A model generated the notes under the pieces. The model saw only the letters and a program-made list of their open reading frames with translations. It ran no database searches and had not been told where the DNA came from. Source: Duganella sp. Root1480D1 (GTDB lineage Bacteria > Pseudomonadota > Gammaproteobacteria > Burkholderiales > Burkholderiaceae_D). From it: 64,000 bases of DNA. A program made the translations under genes and the position numbers. Shown piece by piece: positions 8,153-17,269 of the stretch (position 1 is its first letter; every line of letters starts with the position of its first letter). The stretch spans positions 140,349-204,348 of the forward strand of contig NZ_LMFZ01000023.1 of the NCBI RefSeq assembly GCF_001427305.1, in the 5' to 3' direction.

Positions 8153-11100
8153 TCAGTCCGAGATCTCGCGCCACAGCACGCGGATCTTGGCCGAGTTAGG
8201 ATCGTCCGGGCCGACACGCAGCACTTGCGGCACGCCCATGCCGTTCGACGCACCTACCGGATAGATCATCGGGGTACCGTTAGGCAGCTTGACCACGCTG
8301 TTACCGACGATCGGCGACGAATACTTGACGGCGCCAGGCACATTCACTTGCACGTTGCCGCCGGTCCTGTAATCGAGCTGGTACAGCCAGCTATAGCCGC
8401 CCGGCTGGCAAGCCGACACCGAAGGCACCGTGGACGCATAAATCAGCGTACCCAGGAACAGTTGCGGCGACAGCGTGATGCGCTCGCCGGAATCCGGCAA
8501 GTCCAGGTACCAGCCCATCTTGCTCGACCACTCGACTGCATTGCTGCTGATATTGCGCGAGGTGCCGGAGGTGGTCACCGTTTGCTTCACCAGTTGGCTG
8601 TTGTCGGTCACGGTGGTGCTGCCGTCGTCCTTGATGCCGTAGATCGATTGGGTATCCACGTCGTCCAGGTCGCCCTGGCCCAGGTAACGGCCGGTGCCGA
8701 AGAACACCGCCAGCTTGTCCTGGATCTGGCCGATGGCCGGAGCAACCATGATCGGCTTGCCAGGGAAGTTCACCAGCTTGCTGGCCGTACCCTTCTCCAG
8801 GTCGAAGCGCCACATCACGCCGGTCAGGTCGCCGCCATAGGCGCCGACTGCGGTGTTATTGGTGGTGAAGTCAGGCGAACGAACGTTGATGCGCGCCAGG
8901 CCGCTTGGATTTGCGGTCGAGCCAACGCCGGTGGCGATGGTTTTCAGCAGCGTGCCGCTGGCCAGGTCGAGGATGAACACATAACCACCGCCATCGCCGC
9001 CGGCATACTTGGTACCTTCCGGCACGTTGTTGTAGCCCGATGGCAGAACTGCTACCCAACGGCCATCGGCCATCTTGGTAATGAAGGCGGTGCCGAAGCT
9101 GTAGCCCATTTTCGGATTGTCGTCTGCCGTGTAGTTCCACAGCGGGCGCGGATCGGCAGGATCGGTCACGTCCAGTGCAAAGTAGCCGCGCCCCCCCTTG
9201 CCCATGGCGCCGATCAGCACGGTCTTCCAGCTACCGTTGATCTTCGCATCACTCATGGCCAGCGGACCGTCCAGGTAGTAGCGGTGCTGGCTCGAGTAGT
9301 TGCCGTCAGCCAGGCGCCACATGTTCGGCAGCACCATTGGCGGCACGTAGGCCCAACGCTCCTGGCCAGTCTCGCCTTCGAAAGCGTGCAGCATGCCATC
9401 GTTGGACGAGGCGTACAGCGTTGGCTCGCGATCGGCATTCCTGGCCTTGAAGTCGAGGTAGCCGTCGTCGTCGAAATTGAACGGCGGCGCCTTCACATAG
9501 ATCGGCTGCGCATGGACGATGTCGCCCAGTGCTTTTTCGCGATCGCGGTACAGGCGCTCGTAGGCGCCGTATTTCAGGTCGCGTTCCTGGTCTTCATTGC
9601 GGTCCTGGCCGCGCAGGTAATTCACCAGCGAGGCTGCGGTAGCGGCAGTCTTCTGGGTGCTGGACCAGGTGCTTGCCTGGCTCAGTTTATTGGTATCGAA
9701 CAGCGCCAGCTGGGTAGCGGTCAGGCCGCCTTTGCCCGTGCTGAACAGGGTGCGGTTGGTACCGTCGGCGGTGTAGATCACACGCGTGTCGCTATCGCCC
9801 GTTGCAGCGATTTTGTTGCGCAGCAGCGGCTCGGCCTGCCACAAAGGCGTCTTCGACACTTCGCCGGTCGACAGGTTGATGGTATAGCCGCTCACATCGC
9901 CGTCCCACTTCACGGTGCGGTAAGTCGCCACGTAAATGAAGTTATCGCCTGCGGTAGGTTGCAGCGCGCTGGTTGCCGCCGCCGCACCGTTGCCGGTCAC
10001 GCTGTCGATGCTGCGCAGTGCGCGGCGCAAGCCGCCTTCCAGCGCTGCCGGATCGCGGGTGCTGAAGTAGGTGCCGCGGCCGTTGACGGCAGCGTGCCAC
10101 AAGTCGTCGATGGTCTCTGGTGCATTGCTGCTTGGCGCCGGCCACTTGGTGACGCCCTGCTTGATATTGAAGTAGTCGCCGGAAGTACTGGTCTTGTAGT
10201 TCGGGTCGTAAGTCAGCGTGCCGTCAACGCCGAGGCCGATGGTGAACGTAGTCATGTGCTGGTGCTGTGCCACGTCGTCCACGTCCGGATTCGCACCGGA
10301 TGCCGCAACGTTATCGGTACAGACGTCTTTCGACGAGCACGAAGCGCGCAGGTCGGTGTGGTAGTAGTAATACGCCACGTCGGCCAGGGTGTTGGACGTC
10401 TTCAGCGAATCGCGCGACGGCAAGGTCACGCCACTGGCGCCGTCGGCGTCGCCCACCCCGTTATAGCCGTCGTTCCAATAGCCATCGGTTGCCAGGATGG
10501 TGAAGTTCTTTTGGCAGGAATACTGCACTGGATCGTTGTAGGTGCCGCTGGTGCCCTGGTACATCTTGCCGATCGAATCCAGCGAATTGCGCAGCGGGGT
10601 GCCGCCCAGCGGATCGAAGCTGTACAAGTCGGTGTAGAACGAACCTTTCTGGGTCGCGTCGAAGTTGTCGATGTTGAGCGCGATCGGGTTGTTAATCGTG
10701 GTCAGGCCAATGCGCGCATGCAGGTAGGCCGAGTCATCCGGATCGCTGGAGACCGGCGTGCCGCGCACGTCCTTGAAAGCCTGCCCGATGGCGCTCTTGG
10801 TCATCTGGGTACGGGTACGGTACCAGGCGAACCAGTTCGCAAAATTCGACATCTCCTCGGCATAGGTGCAGCTGGTGCCGGCGCAATCGGTGCGGCCAGG
10901 TGCTTTTGCCGGGAACGTCGTGGTTGGCGTGATGTCGACGCGCGACCAGTTGAAGTAGCGCACGTACTTATAGGTGCTGGTTTTCTTGGCCTGGCAGGTG
11001 CCAGCCTTGCCGAAATTCTGGTTTGGCGCGTTGTCCGCTGTCTTGCACCACTCGACGCTCACGTTGTAGTAATACGGCGCGCCATCCACCGAATACAGGT

Positions 11101-11785
11101 TCTTGTAAGTGCCGTCCGGATAGGAATAATTGCCATTCACCACTGCCGACTTGCAATTGGCGCTAGGCGGCACGTCGTTGGAGCTCTTGCACCACACGCG
11201 CTCAGGATAGCCAGTCACCAGGTTGACGACCGCAGTCTTCGACAGTCGCGGGCAGTTACCGCCCGATACCACGCCCTTGCAGGGATTTGCGCTCGGCTGT
11301 TCGGCGCTGGTGTCGTCGATCGCCTGCACGCCGTAGCCATCGCTGGGCACGCTGCTCCACGGCGCCACATACGAGGTCCGGCCTTTATGGTCGGGCAGCG
11401 GCGTACCGTCGGCCTTGGTCGGCCACATGTAGCGGATCGCCGGGTTGTAGTACAGCCCGTTAAAGGCGCTGGCAAAGAACGGCGCATCGCCCGGTTCGCA
11501 CACCACCAGGGTATTGTTGCTGTTCGGGCCGCGGCACATGGTGCCGAAATTGCCGAGCGAGGTGTAGCGCACGTAGTCCGGCATATAGCTCCACGCCATA
11601 CTGCCGGAATTGTCGAGGTCCAACATGATGTTGGGCAGAATCGGGGCGGTCGACGCGTTGGCCAGCGGAATATCGGCCAGTTCGGTCGGAGCGGCGGCTG
11701 CCGGCTGCACAGCCATCACCAGGCTCAGCCCGAGCGAAGCCAGCAAGGCACGCAGGCCCGGCTGTGGGACATTGGTCCAGTCCAT
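8153..11785 (-). CDS. pilY1: PilY1-type type IV pilus tip protein/adhesin (copy 1)
   Basis: The 1210-aa protein has a signal peptide (about 1-31), an N-terminal von Willebrand A-like region with a canonical MIDAS DNSGS at 58-62, and a C-terminal beta-propeller of the Neisseria PilC type (about 650-1150, with LYASSNDGMLHAFEG and GGDLTGVMWRFDL). An EF-hand-like acidic loop occurs at 770-778 (N770, D772, D774, D778). The loop that usually precedes the GGDLxGxxWxFD blade lacks the acidic residues. PilY1 proteins sit at the pilus tip with minor pilins, promote assembly by limiting retraction, and can act as adhesins or surface sensors. It follows pilX by 15 nt, as in other species. A second divergent homologue is encoded at 41817. 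Confidence 0.92.
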   Translation of the reverse strand: MDWTNVPQPGLRALLASLGLSLVMAVQPAAAAPTELADIPLANASTAPILPNIMLDLDNSGSMAWSYMPDYVRYTSLGNFGTMCRGPNSNNTLVVCEPGDAPFFASAFNGLYYNPAIRYMWPTKADGTPLPDHKGRTSYVAPWSSVPSDGYGVQAIDDTSAEQPSANPCKGVVSGGNCPRLSKTAVVNLVTGYPERVWCKSSNDVPPSANCKSAVVNGNYSYPDGTYKNLYSVDGAPYYYNVSVEWCKTADNAPNQNFGKAGTCQAKKTSTYKYVRYFNWSRVDITPTTTFPAKAPGRTDCAGTSCTYAEEMSNFANWFAWYRTRTQMTKSAIGQAFKDVRGTPVSSDPDDSAYLHARIGLTTINNPIALNIDNFDATQKGSFYTDLYSFDPLGGTPLRNSLDSIGKMYQGTSGTYNDPVQYSCQKNFTILATDGYWNDGYNGVGDADGASGVTLPSRDSLKTSNTLADVAYYYYHTDLRASCSSKDVCTDNVAASGANPDVDDVAQHQHMTTFTIGLGVDGTLTYDPNYKTSTSGDYFNIKQGVTKWPAPSSNAPETIDDLWHAAVNGRGTYFSTRDPAALEGGLRRALRSIDSVTGNGAAAATSALQPTAGDNFIYVATYRTVKWDGDVSGYTINLSTGEVSKTPLWQAEPLLRNKIAATGDSDTRVIYTADGTNRTLFSTGKGGLTATQLALFDTNKLSQASTWSSTQKTAATAASLVNYLRGQDRNEDQERDLKYGAYERLYRDREKALGDIVHAQPIYVKAPPFNFDDDGYLDFKARNADREPTLYASSNDGMLHAFEGETGQERWAYVPPMVLPNMWRLADGNYSSQHRYYLDGPLAMSDAKINGSWKTVLIGAMGKGGRGYFALDVTDPADPRPLWNYTADDNPKMGYSFGTAFITKMADGRWVAVLPSGYNNVPEGTKYAGGDGGGYVFILDLASGTLLKTIATGVGSTANPSGLARINVRSPDFTTNNTAVGAYGGDLTGVMWRFDLEKGTASKLVNFPGKPIMVAPAIGQIQDKLAVFFGTGRYLGQGDLDDVDTQSIYGIKDDGSTTVTDNSQLVKQTVTTSGTSRNISSNAVEWSSKMGWYLDLPDSGERITLSPQLFLGTLIYASTVPSVSACQPGGYSWLYQLDYRTGGNVQVNVPGAVKYSSPIVGNSVVKLPNGTPMIYPVGASNGMGVPQVLRVGPDDPNSAKIRVLWREISD

Positions 11786-11800
11786 CTGAATTCTCCTGCG

Positions 11801-12436
11801 TTAGATTGAGACCACAGCCTGAACGTAGCTGGTGGTGTTCCTCGGCCCGGTCACCCGTGCCGTAATTCGGTAGAAAGCGCGTGTTGCCGAGCTATCGAAG
11901 CTCGGTGGCCGGTAGCCTTCCATTGCGCCCTGCGCCCCTTCGTCCTGGCCCTTCTTGAACACTTGCTGGGTGGAGCAGGTGCGGGCATCCAGCGGGCCGG
12001 CGCCGTCGCACATGCGGTGGATGACATAGGCCACTTCGTTGCCGGCCGCATCCGCCTTCAGCCGGGTCACGGCACCGGCGTCGCTCCAGTCCAGGTCGTC
12101 GTCCGGGGTTGCCTCCGGCACGCGCTTGTTGCCGGTCAGGTCGAGTGCATCCTGGCGCGTGGCGTAGTAGCCACTGCCGGGCATATCCTGGTCCAGCGAG
12201 CCGGTCGGCGCCGTCTGGATCAGCCAGGCGATTGCCGCTTCCACGCCGGCGTCGCCGCTGGCGGTGGCGCTCTGCTTGAAGGCCAGGTTGCCGGCAATGA
12301 CGGACGAGGTGTCGACAGAGCGCAGCAGCGCAATGCCTGCCAGCGTCATCGCCACCAGCACGATCAGGGTGACGGGCAGGATCACGCCCTGCTCCCATGC
12401 ATGCCGGACTGCGCCGGCTCGTTTGCTGTGATTCAT
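11801..12436 (-). CDS. pilX: Minor pilin PilX (copy 1)
   Basis: The 211-aa product starts MNHSKRAGAVRHAWEQG followed by VILPVTLIVLVAMTLAG, a prepilin-like leader with a hydrophobic helix but no glutamate at mature position 5, as is usual for PilX. The helix continues into GIALLRSVDTSSVIAGNLAF, typical of PilX N-terminal domains. PilX helps prime type IV pilus assembly in a tip complex with PilV, PilW, FimT/FimU and PilY1. The chosen start lies 4 nt behind the pilW stop; the longer open frame upstream is a shadow inside pilW. Confidence 0.88.
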   Translation of the reverse strand: MNHSKRAGAVRHAWEQGVILPVTLIVLVAMTLAGIALLRSVDTSSVIAGNLAFKQSATASGDAGVEAAIAWLIQTAPTGSLDQDMPGSGYYATRQDALDLTGNKRVPEATPDDDLDWSDAGAVTRLKADAAGNEVAYVIHRMCDGAGPLDARTCSTQQVFKKGQDEGAQGAMEGYRPPSFDSSATRAFYRITARVTGPRNTTSYVQAVVSI

Positions 12437-12440
12437 GGTC

Positions 12441-13547
12441 TTATCCCCAAATGACATTGCGCAATGGCACGATCGTCTCGAATACCTTGTAGCGGTAGCA
12501 CTTCCAGTCGGCCGGGTAGCTGCTGGTCTTGAACTTCGCCCAGCTCGACCACTTGCCCGCCATGGCATCGGTGGTGGTCGCGCATTCCTGGTTGGCCGCA
12601 GGCTTCTCGTACTGCACGCTGCGCGCGACCAGGGCCACCCGCACCGCCTTCACCAGCAGGAAGTCGGCGGCTGTCGGGTGGGCCCAGCTGCCGGTCGCCG
12701 GCTGCCAGGAGTTGACCGATGGCTGGCCGGCCAGCGACACGCCGTACTCCAGTTGCATATCGATGATTTCCGGCGCCACCACTTCATTGACGATGGCCGG
12801 ATTGGCCGAATTGTCCGAACGCAGCAGCTGGTGCAGGTCATTGACGCTGTAGCCGCGCTGGTACAAGGCGCCAGCCGGCGGGGCCGAGAAACAGGACAAC
12901 TGGGCAGGCTTGGTGTAGGCCGGCCAGTTGTTGGCGTTCTGGTAGTTGGCCGGGGGGTTGAAGTGGCCGCTGGCGCCCGGGTTGTGCTGGATTTTCAAGG
13001 CCTGGTCCTGGATCTGGGTGGCTTGCATCAGCGTGCACTTGCCGGCTTGCTGCACCAGCACCAGGTCGCCTTCGCGGCAGCCAGAGGTATTGCCGACGTT
13101 CAGCTCGGACGATGGCTGCGGCATATTGCTGCGCAGTTCCGTGTTGGACGGATAGCGGAAGGAACCTTCGGTCGGATTGGCAAAATACTGCACCAGGATG
13201 CTGTCGGGCTTGTCGCCGCCATCGGTGATGACGGCCGAGGCCAGCGAGAAGCCATCGATCGCGCCCTCCTTGCCGCCGCAGCTCAAATCGCCGTCGCAAT
13301 AGGAATACGTGGTATTGCAACCGGAGAACATCGAGTTGGCCATGCCCCAGCCAGCCATCTTGGTATCGCGCTCGATCAGCGACAGGGCAATCGCCCCAGT
13401 GCTCTGGGCATCGGCGCCGCCGGTGGCAGTACGCTTCTGTCCTTCCATCTGGCTGAACACCTGCATCACGACCATCATGGCCAGCATGCCGACGCCCAGG
13501 CCCACCATGATCTCGACCAGGCCGAAACCGTTTTGCTTATCGCGCAT
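12441..13547 (-). CDS. pilW: Minor pilin PilW (copy 1)
   Basis: The 368-aa product has a short class-III leader, MRDKQNG, cleaved before FGLVEIMVGLGVGMLAM, with Glu5 present, and then a long periplasmic domain with several cysteines. PilW-family minor pilins form part of the priming complex that starts type IV pilus polymerisation. The gene order fimT-pilV-pilW-pilX-pilY1 confirms the assignment. It is separated by 16 nt from pilV and 4 nt from pilX, so the genes are cotranscribed. Confidence 0.9.
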   Translation of the reverse strand: MRDKQNGFGLVEIMVGLGVGMLAMMVVMQVFSQMEGQKRTATGGADAQSTGAIALSLIERDTKMAGWGMANSMFSGCNTTYSYCDGDLSCGGKEGAIDGFSLASAVITDGGDKPDSILVQYFANPTEGSFRYPSNTELRSNMPQPSSELNVGNTSGCREGDLVLVQQAGKCTLMQATQIQDQALKIQHNPGASGHFNPPANYQNANNWPAYTKPAQLSCFSAPPAGALYQRGYSVNDLHQLLRSDNSANPAIVNEVVAPEIIDMQLEYGVSLAGQPSVNSWQPATGSWAHPTAADFLLVKAVRVALVARSVQYEKPAANQECATTTDAMAGKWSSWAKFKTSSYPADWKCYRYKVFETIVPLRNVIWG

Positions 13548-13563
13548 TGCATTCTTCCTTTTT

Positions 13564-13953
13564 CTAGCCGGCGATGAACTGCACGCTGGTCTGTGAGTGA
13601 ACCTTGCTTTCGCCCGGCAGTTGCCAGGTCACCTTGACGGTGACGGTGACGCCGGCAGCAACGCTCCACGGCCCTGGCACCTGGATGGTGAGCTTGCCAT
13701 TCGGCAGGGTGTCGACCGGCCGGTCCTTGACGGCGTGGGCCTGGATGTTGGAGCGGTCGGCCCACAATTCACCGAGCGACTGGCTGACCAGGTTGGCGGC
13801 GTCGATGCGGTACTTGGCGTCAGTCACCTGGCGCACCGAGGCCGACTGCATGCCGACGATGGCCAGCACGCCGAAGGCAAAGATCACGATCGCAACCAGG
13901 GCTTCCACCAGCACGATGCCGCCCTGCTGGCGCAATGTACGTTGAGTTTTCAT
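13564..13953 (-). CDS. pilV: Minor pilin PilV (copy 1)
   Basis: The 129-aa product starts MKTQRTLRQQGG with cleavage likely before IVLVEALVAIVIFAFG, Glu5 present. The short length and the motif GVLAIVGMQSASV fit PilV. The upstream extension of the open frame is antisense or out-of-frame sequence within fimT. The ATG at 13953 stands 11 nt behind the fimT stop with an AGGAG just before it. It should act in the tip complex with the other minor pilins of this operon. Confidence 0.88.
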   Translation of the reverse strand: MKTQRTLRQQGGIVLVEALVAIVIFAFGVLAIVGMQSASVRQVTDAKYRIDAANLVSQSLGELWADRSNIQAHAVKDRPVDTLPNGKLTIQVPGPWSVAAGVTVTVKVTWQLPGESKVHSQTSVQFIAG

Positions 13954-13964
13954 TGCTGTTCTCC

Positions 13965-14561
13965 TTAGCTGCAGCCACGCGGGTCGGTGGAGTACGCCAT
14001 TTTCGGATCGCACATGCGGATCTGGCCGCCGGTGCCAACCATGACGACATAACGGCGCGCGGTACTGCTGGCCGTGCTGGTGACGTCGGCGCGCGTGAAC
14101 ACAGCGCCGACAGGCGGGGTGAACACACGGCCCAGCGCGTCGAAGTTGACCTCGGCAGGCAGTTCGCTCTCGGCGCTGATCAGCGCGCTGAAATAGCCGG
14201 GCGGCGCCGGCACCGGAATCGCGTCGGCACTGACGGTTACCTTGGCCATGGTGCCGGATTCCGCGGCCTCGCGGGTCTGGATGCTCGCAGGGCAAGTCGC
14301 GGTCACGGTCGGGCAACCGACAGTCCAGCTCACCTTGCCGTCCTTATCGGTCAGCGTGAAGCGCACCACGGTGTTGCGCCGCACCGCTTCAGCGCGCGCA
14401 GTCTGCAAGCCGTTCAGGATCGATTCGGCCGCCGTGCGCACTTGCGTGTCCTGGATCCAGCTGCTGAAGGCGGGCACGCCCATGCCCAGCAAGCCGGCCA
14501 GGATGGCAATGCCGATCAACAGCTCGATCAGGGTCATGCCCTGCTGGCGGCGGCTTAGCAT
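13965..14561 (-). CDS. fimT: GspH/FimT-family minor pseudopilin (copy 1)
   Basis: The 198-aa product has leader MLSRRQQG and mature start MTLIELLIGIAILAGLL with Glu5. The C-terminal part contains the GspH-type beta domain (ILNGLQTARAEAVRR typical of FimT/FimU helix ends). The start overlaps the pilE stop by 7 nt, showing coupling. The protein belongs to the minor pilin priming complex; FimT homologues in some species also bind DNA during natural transformation, which is not testable here. Confidence 0.88.
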   Translation of the reverse strand: MLSRRQQGMTLIELLIGIAILAGLLGMGVPAFSSWIQDTQVRTAAESILNGLQTARAEAVRRNTVVRFTLTDKDGKVSWTVGCPTVTATCPASIQTREAAESGTMAKVTVSADAIPVPAPPGYFSALISAESELPAEVNFDALGRVFTPPVGAVFTRADVTSTASSTARRYVVMVGTGGQIRMCDPKMAYSTDPRGCS

Positions 14562-15013
14562 GAACCGCCCCTTTTGCGTACCCAGCAGGTAATCGGCGCA
14601 CCTTCCGATGCCGTGCCCCAGCCGCTTGGCAGGCCCGTGGTCTTTTTGTTGTTCGACTCATCAATAGTGAAGACGAAGCCGGCTGCGGGTCCCTTGCCTT
14701 CCGCCTTGACGGTATAGGTGGTGGCTGTCAGGGTCGGGCAGGTATAGGTAAAGTCATCCGCTGGCGGCAGCGCGGCGATGGTGCCGGCGGCGCAGGCGCC
14801 GATGTAGGTACGGTTGTCCTGGAAATACTGCTCCAGCTTGGCGCGCATGGCGCCCAGGTTGTTGGTGGCCTGCGGCAGGCGGCCAGTCTTGACGTAATCG
14901 CTGTAAGCAGGAATCGCCACAGATGCAAGGACGGCAACAATTGCCAGTGCCACCATCAGTTCAATCAGCGTCACGCCCGCCTGGCGGGTTGCGACGGCCT
15001 TTTGCTGGTCCAT
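14555..15013 (-). CDS. pilE: Type IV pilin-like protein (PilE type), first gene of operon 1
   Basis: The 152-aa product has leader MDQQKAVATRQAG followed by VTLIELMVALAIVAVLAS with Glu5, then the usual pilin pattern IPAYSDYVKTGRL and a C-terminal pair of cysteines. It resembles PilE, a minor subunit that in many betaproteobacteria heads or ends the fimT-pilVWX-pilY1 operon. A GGAG sits 7 nt before the ATG. The upstream region carries a candidate promoter with three phased repeats (see separate entry). It could also be a major-pilin paralogue, but its place in the operon argues for a minor pilin. Confidence 0.88.
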   Translation of the reverse strand: MDQQKAVATRQAGVTLIELMVALAIVAVLASVAIPAYSDYVKTGRLPQATNNLGAMRAKLEQYFQDNRTYIGACAAGTIAALPPADDFTYTCPTLTATTYTVKAEGKGPAAGFVFTIDESNNKKTTGLPSGWGTASEGAPITCWVRKRGGSC

Positions 15014-15046
15014 ATATTTGCTCCAAAGCTGGTAATTGATATGGCA

Positions 15047-15101
15047 AGTCTAGACAAGCAAGCTTGCATTACCCTGAGGAAAACCTGACAAATACCTGAC
15101 A
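15047..15101 (-). promoter_or_regulatory. Candidate response-regulator-activated promoter of pilus operon 1
   Basis: CCTGA (plus strand) occurs at 15073, 15084 and 15095, exactly 11 bp apart; the outer two extend to ACCTGACA at 15083 and 15094. Phased 11-bp direct repeats are the hallmark of OmpR/PhoB-type binding sites. On the minus strand a -10-like TAGACT lies at 15052-15047, about 20 bp from the nearest repeat, so the repeat takes the place of the -35 box. The OmpR-type regulator encoded just upstream (16457-17128) is the obvious candidate to bind here, by inference. Confidence 0.5.
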
Positions 15102-15110
15102 GCAGCAGTT

Positions 15111-16451
15111 TTAGGTGGGGAAATACACAGAAAATAGTGCACCCTGCCCGCTGGCGGGGGTGTCGATGGCGACGCTGGCGCCATGGGCGGTGGCGATATC
15201 GCGCACGATGGCCAGGCCGATGCCGCTGCCGTTGGTCTTCTGATCCAGCCGCTGGAAGCGCTGGAACACGGCCTCCCGCTTGGCTGGCGGGATGCCGGGG
15301 CCGGAATCTTCCACCGTCAGCATGCCGCCGCCCAGGTGCGGAAAGCAGCTTACCGTAACCGAACCATTGGGCGGCGTGTAACGGATGGCATTGTCGACCA
15401 GGTTGTCGACCAGGTCGCGCAGCAGGAAACGGTCGCCGGTCACCATGGTCGGCTGCAAGTCGAAGCCCAGGTCGATATCCTTGCGCAGCGCCTGCTCGAC
15501 GAAATGCTGGATCGATTCTTCCAGCAACTGGTCGAGCGCCATGCGCTCCATGCGCGTCTTGCGCAGCGGGCCGGGCTCGGCGCGCGCCAGCGCCAGCAAC
15601 TGGTTGACCTGGCGGATCATGCGCTCGGTCGAGGCCTGCATCATCGCCAGCGACGATGCCGCGGCCGGCGTGCATTCCTGCGCCGCCAGCAGTTCGATCT
15701 GGGTCCGCATGCCGGCCAGCGGGGTACGCAACTGGTGCGCCACATTGGCCAGGAAGTCTTGCTGCGCCTGGGCTCCTTCGCGCACGCGCTCCAGCAAGCC
15801 GTTGAACGATTGCACCATCGGCCTCACTTCGAGCGGCACCTCGCCCGCAGGGATCGGCGACAGGTCCTCGGCACTGCGCGCCTGGATGCCGGCCCGTACC
15901 CGGTGCAACGGCGACAAGCCATTCGTCACCGACAACCAAACCAGCCCGACCGAGGCCAGCGTGAACACGGCCGCCAGCGGCAGCATGGCGCGCACGATGG
16001 CGGTGCGGGCCTGGCCGCGCTTGCGCAAGGTCTTGGCCACCACCACAATGCCCTGCTGCTGGCCGGTCAGCACCGGCAGCGCCACCAGGCGCACCGGGTT
16101 CTTTTCCAACACGCTGTCGACGGCCGGAGCACCGGCGCGTGCCGGCTGCACCGGCAACACCGCGTCGCCGCCCACCAGGCGGCCCTGGCTGTCGCGCACG
16201 GAAAAATACACCTTGTCGAGTTCGTCTTCACGCAAGGCGCGCTCGGCGGCCGGTGGCAAATCAAGCACCAGCCGACCTTCACGTTCGCTGACGTGGGCGC
16301 CCAGCATGGCGGCGGCGTCGCTCAGCGACTGGTCGAAGGCAATCTGGGCCGGGATCCAGGCCAGCGCATAACTCAGCGCCACTCCGGCCAGGTTCAACAG
16401 GAGAACCGGGCCGATCAGCCACTTGAGCAGGCGCAGGCGGATGCTATCCAA
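15111..16451 (-). CDS. Sensor histidine kinase of an OmpR-type two-component system (QseC/TctE-like)
   Basis: Counting from a TTG at 16451 the product is 446 aa: transmembrane helix (about 10-35), periplasmic 2CSK-like sensor domain (about 36-150), second helix (about 155-175), HAMP-like linker, HisKA with the phospho-acceptor His239 in FLANVAHQLRTPLAGM, and an ATPase domain with N box NAIRYTPPNG and DSGPGIPP. It should autophosphorylate at the inner membrane and pass phosphate to the regulator encoded 5 nt upstream. No ATG in frame lies between the regulator stop and the first helix, so TTG is the best start, with a weak GGGTAAG before it; the longer open frame would overlap the regulator by 130 nt. 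The signal is unknown. Confidence 0.87.
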   Translation of the reverse strand: MDSIRLRLLKWLIGPVLLLNLAGVALSYALAWIPAQIAFDQSLSDAAAMLGAHVSEREGRLVLDLPPAAERALREDELDKVYFSVRDSQGRLVGGDAVLPVQPARAGAPAVDSVLEKNPVRLVALPVLTGQQQGIVVVAKTLRKRGQARTAIVRAMLPLAAVFTLASVGLVWLSVTNGLSPLHRVRAGIQARSAEDLSPIPAGEVPLEVRPMVQSFNGLLERVREGAQAQQDFLANVAHQLRTPLAGMRTQIELLAAQECTPAAASSLAMMQASTERMIRQVNQLLALARAEPGPLRKTRMERMALDQLLEESIQHFVEQALRKDIDLGFDLQPTMVTGDRFLLRDLVDNLVDNAIRYTPPNGSVTVSCFPHLGGGMLTVEDSGPGIPPAKREAVFQRFQRLDQKTNGSGIGLAIVRDIATAHGASVAIDTPASGQGALFSVYFPT

Positions 16452-16456
16452 GGATC

Positions 16457-17128
16457 TTACCCATTGGCCGGTTCCAGCATATAACCAAAGCCACGAATGG
16501 TCCGGATGCTGATGCCGGCGTCGGCGGTTTTCTGGCGGATGCGCGAAATATAGACTTCCACCGCGTTCGGCGTCACATCCTCGCCCCACGGCAGGATGGC
16601 ATCGATGATCTGCTGCTTGCTGACCACGCGCGCACTATGCTGCAGCAGGTACTCCAGCACCGCCCATTCACGCACCGACAAGTCGATGACCACGTCGCGC
16701 ACGCGGGCGCGCTTGGCCCCCAGGTCCAGCACCAGGGAGCCCATTTGCAGCACGCTCGGCTTGGGCGCATGGCGCCGCGCCAGCGCGCGCAAGCGCGCCA
16801 CCAGTTCCGGCGTGGCAAACGGCTTGACCAGGTAGTCGTCGGCGCCCAGTTCCAGGCCGCGCACGCGGTCTTCCACCGCATCGCGCGCGGTCAACAACAG
16901 CACCGGAAGCTGGCTGCCGCGCGCGCGCAGCCGGCGCACCACTTCAAAGCCGTCCAGGCCCGGCAAGCCGATATCGAGCACCAGCACGTCGACCGGGCCG
17001 GGGCGCTGCAGCATGGCATCGGCTTCGCTGCCGTTTTGCAGCAGCTCCACTTTCATGCCATGGCCGGACAGCACCCGCACCACGCCATCGGCCAATACTG
17101 CGTCGTCTTCTACCAGGATTACGTGCAT
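16457..17128 (-). CDS. OmpR-family response regulator (QseB/TctD-like)
   Basis: The 223-aa protein has a receiver domain (about 1-115) with acidic residues EDD at 8-9, phospho-acceptor Asp52 in VLDIGLPGLDG, Lys in LVKPF, and a C-terminal winged helix (about 125-220, with VEVYISRIRQK and TIRGFGYML). It is the partner of the kinase immediately downstream. The ATG at 17128 begins the conserved MHVILVEDD; the longer open frame upstream is not supported. Its likely targets include the pilus operon downstream on the same strand, which is preceded by 11-bp phased repeats. Confidence 0.92.
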   Translation of the reverse strand: MHVILVEDDAVLADGVVRVLSGHGMKVELLQNGSEADAMLQRPGPVDVLVLDIGLPGLDGFEVVRRLRARGSQLPVLLLTARDAVEDRVRGLELGADDYLVKPFATPELVARLRALARRHAPKPSVLQMGSLVLDLGAKRARVRDVVIDLSVREWAVLEYLLQHSARVVSKQQIIDAILPWGEDVTPNAVEVYISRIRQKTADAGISIRTIRGFGYMLEPANG

Positions 17129-17243
17129 GGGGCTTGGAATAAGTTGATTACCGCGCATTATGCCCCGATTCATCACGAGGCAACAATTGCCTAGCATCAT
17201 TATCGCGCCACAAAAAAACCGCCTCACTGCCCAGTCTGCCGCC

Positions 17244-17257
17244 GAGCCGGCCGGCTC
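17244..17257. promoter_or_regulatory. Perfect 14-bp palindrome between divergent regulators
   Basis: GAGCCGGCCGGCTC is a perfect palindrome in the 368-bp region between the response regulator and the Crp-like gene. It could be an operator for either, but GC-rich palindromes of this length can occur by chance in such a genome. Confidence 0.3.
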
Positions 17258-17269
17258 TTGGACAGTTCC

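Noticed and set aside
7937-11809. 1290-residue open frame on the plus strand
   Set aside because: It is antisense to pilY1 copy 1; no domain or signal peptide is visible and the composition is unnatural.
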